Assembly (NCBI GenBank): GCA_001599595.1
Contig: BCHH01000008.1
Coordinates: forward strand, 416,220-480,219
DNA from: Beverwykella pulmonaria
Taxonomy: Eukaryota > Ascomycota > Dothideomycetes > Pleosporales > Melanommataceae
Length of the DNA: 64,000 nt
Direction: 5' to 3'
The first letter of the stretch is position 1, and the number at the start of each line of letters is the position of its first letter. Below the pieces are notes generated by a model. It ran no database searches. It was not told the DNA's origin and saw nothing but the letters and a program-made list of their open reading frames with translations. A program made the translations under genes and the position numbers. Below are positions 43,471 through 55,312 of this stretch, piece by piece.

Positions 43471-45022
43471 AGGGTGATGGAGACGTCATGCGAGGTGTTC
43501 CTTCCAAAGAACCATTGATGAGTCGCTGAGACTTGCGAAGCGCCTCTACTAAACCCCGAAGGAGGTTGCGGATGACCTTCCTGACTACTAGCTGATCTCT
43601 CAAGTGATAATCAAGGGACGATTTGTCAGGTAAGGAGATTGACCTGCAAGCATTAGATTGGGGAATCAACTTAGAGAGCGATATCTTGAAGATGATTCGA
43701 GCGAAGGCAACAGCAGTGCTTGACGCTGCACTAAAAGCGGAACGGGTTAAGTGGCAAGAGAAGATTTTTGAGCTTGAAGATGAGGTGAAGTGCCAGAAAC
43801 GAGTCAGGCGTCAGGAAAGAGATGAGTGGAAGCGAAGGGCAGTTCGAATAAGCGTGGGAGGAAGAGTACCACGAGTTGTTCAAAGGCTGGTGTAAAGCTT
43901 GTTACGGAATGTGCAGCTTTCTAGACCCGCAGTATTATATTTCTCAGTCTAGGCTGGATGAATCACAACGCCTCACAATTTCGTGACAGCCCGTCTTGTG
44001 CCTCCCCTCTTACCCACAGGTTGCTCAGTACGGTGTCGACAACTTACGCTGCCCATCTGCATCCTCACCATACGAAGCAGGCTCGAGCCCTTTGTCTTTA
44101 TACTGAGCCCGCCGAACGAGTTTAACGTGGCGCTTCCACGGTAATAGAGTTTCTAATAGATTTAACGCTATAGCTACTGTCTCATTCCCTGCTATAAGAT
44201 GCACACCGCTACCTCTAGCATGCACTATCAATAGTTACTCAGGTCAAAGTTCTCACGTAGATGTTTTCAGGATAAGAACTGACAAACATCACGGTGGCTG
44301 ACACATGAATGTGTAACAGGATAAGCAAGCCCATGCTTTCAAATGGACTATTGCTTTGGCGCTCTGGAAAGAGACTACTATAAGCCCTACCCGACAAATC
44401 ACAAAGCTCAAGCTTATCTTATTAACCTAAGTTGCGGATTTAAGCGCACTCGTATTACGTAAAACATGTTTGCAAGATATAAGTATACCAGAGGCAAGGG
44501 TTCATAATTCGGTGGTTCGGTTAGACGTAAAGGAACTCAGTTGGAAGGGGCTCGAAAACGGGAAACAGAAAAGTGTGCCATGTTCTCAGGTCGGAAACTG
44601 CAGGGGCTTAAACGGGAACCTACCAATTAAAACAATGGATGTTTAATTCTCAGGAGGGATTTCATCACGTTACGCTGTACGTAGATACATTAGATATCGT
44701 ACGTGAAGACGGAGTGGTCATGACTTAATAAAGGACCAATAATTTGACGATCAATGAACCCCTCTTGCTCTTCTAGTGCGGGGCCTGTGCTTACTTACTT
44801 CTATGCCTCCAATAACACCAAAGTGGCAGATCTTAGGGGAGTGCAGGTGATGGGCTTCTAGAAAGCGTTCGATTGGGTATGTAATCTGCGTTACACTGAG
44901 TGCGGAGGCATAAGAACCTTCATCGCCCCGCTTGCACTTCAACCACATAAGCACCTTATACTCTAAGTCTCTCCCAGTTTCACATCATACCAGAATCCAA
45001 TCAAAATTTTGAAGTCACTATC
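43471..45022. other. Gene-poor stretch
   Basis: Only a short coiled-coil-like ORF (43623-43895, plus; rich in Lys, Glu and Arg) stands out, without family resemblance. The rest shows no coding signal. Confidence 0.35.
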
Positions 45023-45253
45023 ATGCTCCAGGGGCCCAGTAACGAGAATGGATCAGCACCACCATTCGAAGTGGCGAGGCACTACAGCCCACGAGGCGAA
45101 TGGACTTTGCATCGGCTTGTTTCAGCTACAAGCTTTTTGTGCCTACAATGCAACAGGGAGAAGAAAGCGAAGCTTGTAGCTACCCGCCATAACCAATGGG
45201 ACAATCTTTGCTGTAATGCTTGTTATGGTCAGCTTCTCTCAAAGAGACAATAA
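45023..45253 (+). CDS. Small Cys4 zinc-ribbon-like protein
   Basis: A 76-residue ORF with two CxxC pairs: CLQCNREKKAKL and LCCNACYGQLL, separated by about 20 residues (ATRHNQWDN). The spacing suggests a small zinc-binding ribbon of a type I associate with short fungal proteins of unknown role. It stands alone in gene-poor DNA, so it could be a gene or a surviving domain of a lost one. Confidence 0.45.
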   Translation: MLQGPSNENGSAPPFEVARHYSPRGEWTLHRLVSATSFLCLQCNREKKAKLVATRHNQWDNLCCNACYGQLLSKRQ

Positions 45254-48200
45254 GGTATGCAATAGACCAGAGCTGCCAAGCATATCGATAACTAACACAA
45301 GCAGCCTTTCATAACGGTATTCACTATCCACCCTGCAGAGGTTACTATACCTAGCCGTCTCATGCAATAGCGCGTTTTTTGGGGATTCTTGGAAGATATA
45401 TATTGTCGCACATTGGAATTATGATGGAGCCGCAACGGGGTATGAACATTCAACGCGAGGAAGCGTTGCGTTCAAAATATGCTCCCACACATATTGGTCC
45501 ATAAATTTAGCAATCCTATCGTCTACCTGTTGCATCAATCTCTGTTTCTCTTTTTCAATGCCATGCTAGTATTGTTTGTAAGGATGACATGACCCGAGTC
45601 CATGGTATCCAGCACGAACTAAATTCGTTATCAGCGACCCAGGCTTTTCGTGTCATAGTGAAAGCCGATATACTTGAACCCTAACCAATTCTTAGTCTAT
45701 GCATCTCAGTACTATCCCCTATGCATCATGAGATGTCGTGAGAATTAGACAGCTCCTCAAATATTAAATTAGTGAAGTCGCCGCTCTCTTTTGATCTTTG
45801 ACTCCTAAAATACATATCGTTGCCTCACCCGGATGCCCGCTGAAGAGAGGAACCTTCATCGATCGTAGTACACGCCGTGGATGGTCCGCTCGCTGAGAAA
45901 TCGAAGGCTAAGGTCATGACAACCACTACCACCCGCCGATCTCTTGTACCTATGGTTCGCATACCTCGTATCGGCTCGTTCTGTATCTCCTCGTGCCCGT
46001 GCCATACAGGGCGCTCGTTTGTAAATTCATCATCATTATCTTTATGCTCATTCTTCTCACTTGACTGACATCACGCCTGGGTGCTGCGATGTAACGAAGG
46101 TACTTATGCCTCTTCTTTGACGTATTTGATGACATGGAACCTGAACCGGTGGGTTGCGCTGGAGCGGTAATCGATAGAGCAGTGGTTATCAAGCGGCTGT
46201 TGTCGAAGCGCAAAGCCGAAGTCGTGGTCACCACCATGGGTGTGATAGCTTACTCATATACAGTGGAGCTTGAACCGCTCTGCTATATGCAGAGGTGCCA
46301 CGATGTGGGGTTTGGAACATTCTGCACATTCTCCAGCATCGCGGAGAACAGTGCAATCACGTATCTCGCGGTATAGCTATGGCATATGCGTTAATCAAAT
46401 CTTTCAATGCATGTCTGGGCCACCTGGAGGAAGACCGATTTCAGGCAGCCGATGGGCAATGGCGTGCGCGAAATCAGATGAGTTGGTATCTTCGTAAAGG
46501 AGATCAAGTAGGAGAAGGGAGGATACTGAAGTTTCAAGTGACACGAGATACCCAGGTGGGAATGTTTGCTTGGGGAGCACAGGAGTTTTCGACTTCGCTT
46601 TACTACTGCGCTGACGATAAGGCACCAAGCCGGCGTCAAACGAGCAAGTTTTATAATCACGCCATATCTACCACGCGAGAACTCTGACGTAGATTAATAG
46701 GTATCAAAGAACTCTGCAGAATCGAATATGGTATTTCCTGCTCGAAATTGCGACAAGCGCCCACGTTCAAGTCACCCCAAACGGGACAGGAATGGAGGAA
46801 AGTCCCATGCGAGCTCCAGATGCGCCTCGACAATGCGACACTCCATTTCTCGGTCATTCACATGGGCGAGACAGTGGCGTACACAGAGGCCAAGTACATG
46901 GACGAATTTTGATGCAATAATCGGGTTCAATTTGACAGCAATGTCAGTACGCGCCGACTCGAGGCATTTCCTACATATGCAAACTTGTCGCAGTCATGAA
47001 CGGCAGTCTGTGCGCACGAAGTCTAAGCGTAGAACATTCATGCCTGCTGTGAACTACTTTTCATGTTCGTGGGTCGTTCAAGGCGAAGTCCCTCAACCCA
47101 AATCTAATCAAGCGTTGCTGCTCTGTGAAGGCTACTCTCAGTCGTGCTCCAGATTTTGGACCTTCCTCACAATTGCGGCTCCGATACCGAGGAAGAGGTC
47201 ACTAGCTATGGGTACATATACAAGCTGGTACGTTGATATAGTATTCTCAATGCACTCAGGAGGTTTCGCGTGAATTGCATCATGAGGCATGTAGAAATAT
47301 GTACATCAAGAAACAGTAATCTTCAATTCATCGCCATAATTTCACAGCCCCTCCCTATCTCCTCAATCTCTCGTTTCATGCCCATTCAATATCCTTCCTA
47401 AACCACCTCGTCTCCCCTTTCTTCACCAATCACTTCTCACACGAACATGTTATCTTCTTCCCGACGAAGCAATAGACACTTGAAATTCTGGTTTTGGCAC
47501 AGCCTTCTGCGGACCTTGATCAAGACGGCGTTATCGAGTTCGCCCTTGAAGCAACAATTGCGGTCCGCAAGGAATGCGACAGCTTGGTGAAAGAAAAAGA
47601 AAAAAAAAACTCGGCCTTTCTCCAGCGAGCCGTCTACAGATCTGCTCAATGTGGAGGAGCGCCTGACTAAGAGCGATTCTCCATCAATGGAAAGAGTCTT
47701 GTGGCTTCTTCTAGACCTAAAAAGGCCAATAGCAACGGCACGTTTCCGACAACGATCGTAGCTGTGTTCAATTAGGCGCACACCAGTTCTACCTGCAGTT
47801 TACAATCCACATCAAAAAGCCGACGAATCCTTACAGACCGAATTCATATTCTCGCGAGAATCGATGTGTGCCCGGGCTCGCATAAAAAGCCTGGAGAAAG
47901 ACTAAACGAGGATAAGTAATCGGGAAAAGTTAGGGATTAACACACGTTCAAGGCCTTGTCTGACCTCCACTGGTCCGTGCACAGGACTCGACAACCACTA
48001 CTCACCCAAGCCCTCTCCAAGCACTCCATCATCACTTTGCACGCGGCATGCGGCCTCTAAGTATTTCCCAATCCGTATTCTTCTTTCTTGCCTAACGGGC
48101 CTTCCATGTCCATATATCCGCTCTCTTGTCCCTATACACGCTTTTTACAAGGTCCCCAAGTCCGGAGCGTAATCTCCACACACTGAATCATCATCAAAGT

Positions 48201-48779
48201 CCGTTTCAACGCCCTGCATTCCTCCCGCTTGCCTCTAAGCCTTTTTTTTCTTGAAACACGCAAAACGGACTTGCCTATTCGCTTTGTTTCTCAAGTCATC
48301 TGAGATTGTCCGGGGTCCCAAGTGCGTGCAGGGGTGTGGCGGCCGCTATCATGAGCTTAATCGAGGAAACCGTGTTTCATGAGAATTCGATTTGAACTTG
48401 CGCATTCAGCTTTGGACGTACGGCCGTCATCATTTCCGTCTTTGGCCCACCAGAGCCCTCGGACTCGTGCCTTGAGACATGGAATTGTTCATGGGTGTTC
48501 TGGAATTACTTCTCCCATTGGGTATTTCTTAAATCGGGGATGCGGTCTGATTCGCCAGACTAGTCTAGGGTTGCAATTACTCCAGGGAGAAATAGGATAG
48601 GCGGGCGGATAGATGGCCTGCGCCTTGTTTCTCCATTCGCGCTGATTATGGCTGGCCTTGCTCTACTGAGACGGTGTGAGAGGTGGAATCCGCAGGAGGT
48701 AGGGTGGTATAAGTATGCACGATCGGGACTGCTGGAAACTATGACTCGACGGATCCTTCATCGTGACCTGGTCTCCTGC
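45254..48779. other. Gene-poor stretch
   Basis: About 3.5 kb. Coding-like patches occur at 46378-46687 (plus) and, in another frame, at about 46695-46912 (with WRKVPCELQMRLDNATLHF), perhaps remnants of one gene; I do not recognise it. A T-rich tract on the minus strand lies near 47590-47610. No RNA genes seen. Confidence 0.35.
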
Positions 48780-49018
48780 TTCTGCTTCGAGGCTTGACGT
48801 TCCTTTTTGGTGTTGCACTCTCTTCACTCGTTTTGCTCTGGCTTAGATTCTTGGTTGGACATTCACTCTTTTATATTCAGTGCACTACCGACGTTCGTTT
48901 TCTTTGCGCCGTTCGATTTTTATCTATCTTCAAACTTGATACCCGGGTTTCTTCTTTTTAACATAGTCCCTCTTCACAGTTTTTTTTTACACATCCCTAT
49001 CAGGGACGCGCTTCCACA
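48780..49018 (+). promoter_or_regulatory. Pyrimidine-rich 5' leader of the exoglucanase gene
   Basis: A long CT-rich tract ends at the ATG (ttcacagtttttttttacac and similar). Such tracts mark transcription starts and leaders of strongly expressed fungal genes. Confidence 0.4.
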
Positions 49019-50322
49019 ATGAAGGCATCCCTCCTCTCCCTCCTTGCGCTTAGTAGTGCGGTCAGCGCCTGGCTCCCGCACGAGCGCAACTTCTTCGGCG
49101 AACAGCCTAACTCGGTCGCTTCCAACCTCGCGGCAGGCAAGGGCCGCACTGTAAAACGGTACCTCAGCGGTTTCAACAAGATCCGCGGCGTAAACCTCGG
49201 CTCCCTCTTCATCGTAGAACCCTGGATGGCTTCCCAAGAATGGGCATCCATGGGCTGCGACGGCACGAACTCTGAATTCGACTGCATGATCAGACTCGGA
49301 CAAGACGCTGGGAATGCGGCGTTTGCGAAGCACTGGGATACGTGGATCACAGAGGAGGACCTGGATCGGATGATGGAGTATGGGATTAATACTATTAGAG
49401 TGCCCGTCGGGTACTGGATTGTTGAGGAGAATGTGTATAAGGACAGTGAGCATTTTCCTCAAGGTGGAATGGCATATTTGGATCGGTTGGTTGGGAAGGC
49501 CGCGGACAGGGGAATGTATGTCATTTTGGATTTGCATGGGGCGCCGGGTGCACAGGAGGCGAATCAACCGTTTACGGGGCAGGTATGTTTTCCTCTCTCT
49601 CACACTCCGTTTCTGTACACAACATACTTACATTACCCCAGTACGCCCCAGAAGCAGGCTTCTACCAAACATACCAATTCGAACGCGCATACTGGTTCTT
49701 GCAAGTAATGACAGACCGCATCCACCAACACACTGAATATCGCACTGTTGGTATGATCGAGGTCGTCAACGAGCCCGCGCACGACCATCCGAACCTCGTC
49801 AGCGAGTACTACGCCACCGCCTACGCCAAGATCCGGGAGTCCGAATCCCATCTCAACATCCCTGCGGAATCGCAATTGACCATCCAGTTCATGGACTCTG
49901 CCTGGGGCGCCGGAAACGCAAAGGATGTCGTAGGCGACAACCCCGGCGTAGCGTATGACGACCACAGGTACCTCAAATGGGCCCCCATCGAGCACTCAAA
50001 ACCATCGTATCTGGCTACATCTTGCTCTGACACCTTCGGCAGCAACGGCAATTCCCCAGTGATAGTAGGCGAATGGAGTCTAGCAGTGAAAACGGAGCTA
50101 GAGAATACGCCCGAGTGGGACCCCAAGAACACAGATAATAACGCGTTTTACCAGCAGTGGTGGGCAAGCCAGGTCCAAGCTTATGAGCGCGATATCGGGT
50201 GGGTGTTTTGGAGCTGGAAGAGCCAACTAGGCGACGACTGGAGGTGGAGTTACCGACAGGCGGTTGAGGCGAATGTTGTGCCTAAGGATCCCGGGCAGGC
50301 AGCGGGAATTGCGAAGTGTTAG
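49019..50322 (+). CDS. exgA: Secreted exo-1,3-beta-glucanase (GH5, subfamily 9-like)
   Basis: About 414 residues from exons 49019-49582 and 49642-50322 (59-nt intron, GTATGT donor). The signal peptide MKASLLSLLALSSAVSA is followed by a possible KR propeptide site (TVKRY). GH5 motifs: IRGVNLGSLFIVEPWM, INTIRVPVGYW, LDLHGAPG, the acid/base glutamate in VVNEP (near 230) and the nucleophile glutamate in GEWSLA (near 330), then GWVFWSWK. The enzyme removes glucose from the ends of beta-1,3-glucan during wall remodelling or nutrition. Length and start fit the fungal Exg family well. The symbol is by family convention. Confidence 0.92.
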
Positions 50323-50997
50323 CTTAGGCTATGAGAGGGGCGAGGCTATGAAGTGTATGCTAGTTTGAATTTCTCTTCGACTATATATATACCACTTCGC
50401 AGCTTCAACTTTTATGAGGGTATAGGGAGGCTGTTATATTCAATTCTGACCTAGAGTCATTTTTCTGTTTAATATGTGCAAAATTGTCTTTACTTCGTTC
50501 ACTTGACCGCACAGGTAAATGTTCAACCAACTATAGATTTTGCTTGATCTCCTTTACGATTTCTTTCTGTTCGCACACTCAGCCTTTTTGGGTGTTGCTG
50601 GGCAAGAGTTCCAACCCCAGCAACAGCATTTCAGACGTTTGAAGAATCCGCATTACGTCAGATGTCGTTGAGAATTTATCATGAGACCTCCTCTTCAAGA
50701 AGTTGTTCCGCCGTTACACAGACACATGGTTGTATTTTTAAAATTGTACAGTGCCACGTTGCAATGTCGCACCGCAGACTATCTATGCCACTTACTGATC
50801 CTCACCAGATTCCTAAGAATAACTTCAGCAGATGATTGCAAAAGTTGCCCCTCAACAATACTTCGCCGCAATATGTGCAGCTCCATCTGAACACCTGAGA
50901 TCCGCACAAATCACACCCCGCCTATGCATCAACGCCAAAGCTGTGCTACCGTCAAATTCTCCCTATAAGTCTATCCATTTACTACACAGCTGCGATT
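50323..50997. other. Convergent 3' intergenic region
   Basis: Between exoglucanase (plus) and pectate lyase (minus) 3' ends. No gene supported. Confidence 0.5.
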
Positions 50998-52571
50998 TCA
51001 TGGTGAATTCCTCCCAACCTGTCCTGCATTACTTTTAACATACTCATACACCTCCTCCGCCTTTCCAAACTTCCTGGGTACGATTTGCGCTGTGAACTTA
51101 TCGCAACTCTGCACCATCCCCCCAGCAACCGAGTCCGTTTTCTTTGAGATGTAATATTTGAACGCCTGAGCCACGTTCTGTGTCAAATTCACGTACTTTG
51201 CATTGAACGCATTAGCCGGGCCAGCGAGAGCGGCAAGCTGTGGGTACAATTTCAGTCCCTGGAGGTCGAGGTCCGAAGGGGAGCACACTGTAGCTGGCAG
51301 CTCCGGAGTCGCAAGATTACTGAAAGTAAAGATGCGACTCTGATCGTCCGGATACGCACCAGTTTGCTTAAAGTAGTTCCCCACTGCCAGGACGGAGGAC
51401 ATGTTGTAGACGCCCATGTTGTACTGGAAATCCGATTTGTACACTGCTACCTCCTCCTCAACCTCAACCTGTGTCTGCAAGCTCGCACCCGTTGCATTTG
51501 CCTCGAACAGCGGCTTCTTATCATTATAATTCTCAAACACATTGCCAACAATATAAAAGGTCCCAAAACGCATCAACGGATTCCGACTCATCGAGTTGAC
51601 AAAGTGATTCCCAAATACCGTGAATTTCATCTTGCCGATATCACGGGGGCCTTCTTTCTCGCCGCCGCCCCAAAGCAAACTCTTATGGTGGTTCGCTACG
51701 ATGTTGTGGCTGAACGTAATATTATCGCTCCCGTCTTCGACGTCGAATAGCCCATCATACCGATCAATTTGCCAGCCCCAGAGAAACGGATCAGGCGCCA
51801 CTGCCTCCGGTCCGTCCTCGAGAATATTCCCGTCTAACCACGCATTTGAGGTAGTGACGAAGGAAACAGCATCGTACCGCGCGTTCCAGGATGAAGGGTA
51901 CGTTTCCGGTGCAGGAAAACAGTCACGTGGAGGCGAGAGGTGGAGGTTGCGAATTATGATGTTGGAGCGCGTGTTGAAGACGAGGGAGACGCCGTTAAGG
52001 TAAGAAGACGAGTTCCAGCCGACTAAAGTCAGGTTTCCTTGGGCGTCGATGCTTTCCCAGCGCTTTTGCTCGTTCTGTGCTGTACCTCGCCAGCCCTAAT
52101 CATGAATAAGTAGAAGCCCATGCGCACTGGTCTCAAAAAGGAGGGACTCACGTTCTGCCGGTTCAGCAGACTCAGGTACTCTGTTGCGTTCCGCCCCTCA
52201 AAACTCTCGCCTGCTGCGATGGCCGCTTTGACGGAATCGGTATATGTTGTGTTCATGGCCATAAGATACAAGGTGAAATTATACCCCTTCACACTACTCG
52301 TATCGATGTAGTACTGGCAGTTTCCCGACACCGTCTCGTTGATTTGATTCCCTTTGATCTCGCCCTTGACATAGACAGTCCTCGGCGTCGTCAATTTGAG
52401 TGCGGTCCTCAACTCCATCATATTCTCCACGACGTATGTTGTCTCATTACTCGGCGTACCGCCACCTGTAGCTGCAGCGCCGAAGCCAAACGGCTGACGG
52501 TCTGGAAGAACCGGTCTGCTAACAGCTGTTGCGATTGGAGCCAAAAGGGCCAAGAGTGGTATGCACCTCAT
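50998..52571 (-). CDS. Secreted pectate lyase-like protein (PL1 family)
   Basis: About 505 residues from exons 52571-52152 and 52095-50998 (56-nt intron). Signal peptide MRCIPLLALLAPIATAVS. Parallel-beta-helix lyase motifs are seen: TYVVENMMELRTAL near the N-terminus, YDGLFDVEDGSDNITFSHN (calcium-site aspartates), NHHKSLLWGGG, and NHFVNSMSRNPLMRFG with the RxPxxR-type catalytic arginine region. PL1 enzymes cleave polygalacturonate by beta-elimination with calcium. It is longer than typical 320-residue fungal pectate lyases owing to an insert before and an extended C-terminus, so it belongs to a less-studied PL1 subgroup. ATG 52589 adds six residues. It sits beside a Dal5-type transporter gene on the same strand. 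Confidence 0.87.
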
Positions 52572-52965
52572 GATGGAATAAGAGAACAAGGTGTGTGTTG
52601 AAATCGAGAATTTGAGACCAGATGGCCAGGTGTGAACATTTTGCTAGAAACCGAAAAGGTTTAGTATTAAGGACTTGGGCCAATATTGAGTCCATTGTTA
52701 GTCCAACATGTAGATGAATTCGGCCGGCGGAACTGGACTTGACAATTTCTCCGTCTACTTTAGACATGAAAAGCAGGGGATCGCGGGGAACACCAACCAG
52801 GGTTGACGCCCCACTTACCCGTCCCTACCCAGTATATCGATTATCCTCTACTATAAAGATCAACAAACAACACCTTGAGTTCTAAGATTGTAATATTCGC
52901 CCAAGAACTCCTAAGGGTATGTATAAACTCGTCCACTTACGTCGCCCTTATCTCTTCTCTGTCCA

Positions 52966-54674
52966 CTACAGTATATACCTAAAGCCCTTATTATCCAACT
53001 CAGTAACATCATGCATGCCCGCTTCCACCGCAGCCTTCTCCTCTTCGTCTGTAAGATGGATACCACTCGCGCTTTCTGCATCCCTCTTCTTGTTAACGCT
53101 CCACATGTAGAAGTACAAAACGAGGACCATGGCAAGCTTAATGCAGTACCCGATTAGCATTCTGCATCACAGTCAGCGCCTCATTCTTCCTACTACAAGT
53201 CAAGCAAGCGGAAAAACACAGAGAAGCTAGGGAGAATGAAAGAAAAGAAAAGGCATGGACGTACGCAATGTATGCAGATTTGTATCCCGGTTTCTCACTC
53301 GTCTTGAACGTCTGCGGCCCGATGATATTTCCCACGCAATACCCAGTGAACAGCGCCGCGCCCGTCAACTGCTTCTTCGTGTACCCAGCGATATTGCTCG
53401 ACACAATCGTCAAGCTCATGCTGAACCCTAGGCCTTGGAAATAGCACATCCACAGTGCTACCAGACGGCCCCATTTATTGCTTGCGGGGAGCCCGACGAG
53501 GAGTCCAGCACCAATGATGCATATCGTGTTCGCGACTATCATGGTGATGCAGCGCGAATTGGGCCAGTGCGTGCATATGAAGCCGCCGGCGAGCAGGGAG
53601 AGGAATTGCACGGCGCCGCCGGGAATCTGGAGATACTGCGTGCCGAGCGTGTCGACGCCGAAGGAGGCGATGATTATGGAAGAGAAGCTCGTCAGCGCCG
53701 AATTTGGAATCTGCGCCCCCGTCGCCATAACAAACAGAATCCACGTCTTTGGGTCCTTTACCGTCTGCCACGCCTGGTACTTCTTAAAATGTCTATTCTT
53801 AACCCCCTGTCTATTCCCGCTGACCCTCTCCACAGCAACCAACCTCTCCCTTTCCGTCAAGAACTTGGCCGTGGACGGCAAATCGGGCAGGAAAAGAAGC
53901 GTAACAACGCCCATGACGGTGGAGCACGCTCCGAAGATGAGGAAGACGTACATCCAGCGCGGAAGTCCGGATTTAATGTGTCCGACAGCGTACCCGATGA
54001 GCCCCCCGAACATGGTCGCGATCCCGTTGGTGCAGTAGTAGGCTTCGAGGCGGAGGGGCTGCTCTGCCGACGTGTACCACATGCTCATGATCAGCACAAA
54101 CCCAGGATTGACGGTGGACTCGAGTAGACCGAGGAGAAACCGATTGACGGCCATACCAGCAAAGCTCTTGCAAGCCGGCGTCGTCATGAGAATAATCCCC
54201 CAACCTGATGAATCCATCCAGTCAGCCGTGACTACTTGCATTGAAGCTTTGGGCCCGGGGAATTAACTCACCAAGCGTCGCGAACCCCAAAAACTTTGCA
54301 ATTGGCAATCTCTGCATCAGATACCCGCTTGGATACTGGCCCAACAAATACCCAAAGTAAAATATCGATCCCAGCCACGAATAATCCTGGCCTTGCAAAT
54401 TCGTCCCCTTCTGCAGCCCAAACGCACTGGCGTAATTAATCCCATTCTTATCCAGATACTGCAACAGATAGGTAAAGAACAGGATTGGCACCACGCGTTT
54501 GTCGATCTTTCGAAGTACTTTTTTCGCTTCAGCGGGAAGGGTAACGTTGCCTTGGTTTGCCTTGTACGCCTCATATGTATCGTCTAGAGTCGACGAAGCA
54601 GCAGACGATAGAGGTGGAGAAGGGTGGATGACTTCGATCTCTTTATCGTTGTCCAGAGGTGTTTGGGACGCCAT
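52966..54674 (-). CDS. MFS transporter, Dal5/allantoate permease-type (anion:cation symporter family)
   Basis: About 512 residues from exons 54674-54272, 54204-53265 and 53161-52966; all joins keep frame. Cytosolic N-tail, then a first membrane block (VVPILFFTYLLQYLDKNGINYASAFGL) typical of this family, GYLLGQYPSGYLMQRLP, a long central loop (TERERLVAVERVSGNRQGVK) and about twelve hydrophobic spans. It ends with a cytosolic tail carrying SGIHLTDEEEKAA. Family members import organic anions such as allantoate, nicotinate, pantothenate or sugar acids; the substrate is unknown. Adjacency to a pectate lyase on the same strand makes a pectin-derived acid an attractive but unproven guess. Confidence 0.9.
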
Positions 54675-55312
54675 TTCTTTGGATGGGAAGCGAGTGAGAT
54701 GAGAGTGAAGGGACCGTAAAAGAGAAGGAGGGTTACGATGAAAGGAGTTTCCATATCAATAGTAAAACCGCGAGTCAGACTTCAAATACCTTACCCGCCA
54801 TCAAGTACCGAACTGTCTCCAAGAACCCGGACACAAGTTCCTTCTAGGAGAAATACGTGGGATACCAAGCTCCAGCATGACGGAGGTGGTCATGGTTCTA
54901 GCACAAGCCCGTGGGAACAAGCATCCAAGGCGGATCCAGTGAGGGGGAAACAAGCCGTCATTGGCAAAGAAGCAACATGTGGGTCGACCGTTGTACGAAT
55001 GGCCCTGGTGGTGCTGTCAAGATGCTTGTCAAAGTCGATCACGACATATGCAGTTGCATTTGCGTCAACGATCTACGCTCATTGGTCGAAACCCGGTTAG
55101 CCCGATATCTGGCCATCACGTGACACCGCGTAGTTCACTTCCAACACCAATACGGTTGTCTCGTAAAATGGAATCAATTGATATGAGAGTATGTACCGCC
55201 CAAAAGAGAATCCCACCCAAGGAAACCATCCAGTAAAAGCCGTTCATGAAAGCCGTTAGTAAAAGCCGTGTATAAGAACCCGTTTCCCATTAGTCTCCAT
55301 CTATTTCTTTGT
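54675..55312. other. Intergenic region
   Basis: Upstream DNA of the transporter and 3' flank of the phosphoketolase. A short imperfect repeat of agtaaaagccgt occurs near 55231-55280. No gene supported. Confidence 0.45.

Noticed and set aside
46728..47273. A 181-residue plus-strand ORF in gene-poor DNA
   Set aside because: No family resemblance; a different frame in its first part looks more coding-like, so this frame is probably not real.
47437..47781. A minus-strand ORF with a run of phenylalanines
   Set aside because: The run comes from a T-rich tract; no domain, and the tract looks like non-coding or intron sequence.
53435..54127. A 230-residue plus-strand ORF opposite the MFS transporter
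   Set aside because: Shadow of the transporter exon; Arg/Glu/Pro-rich composition without domains.
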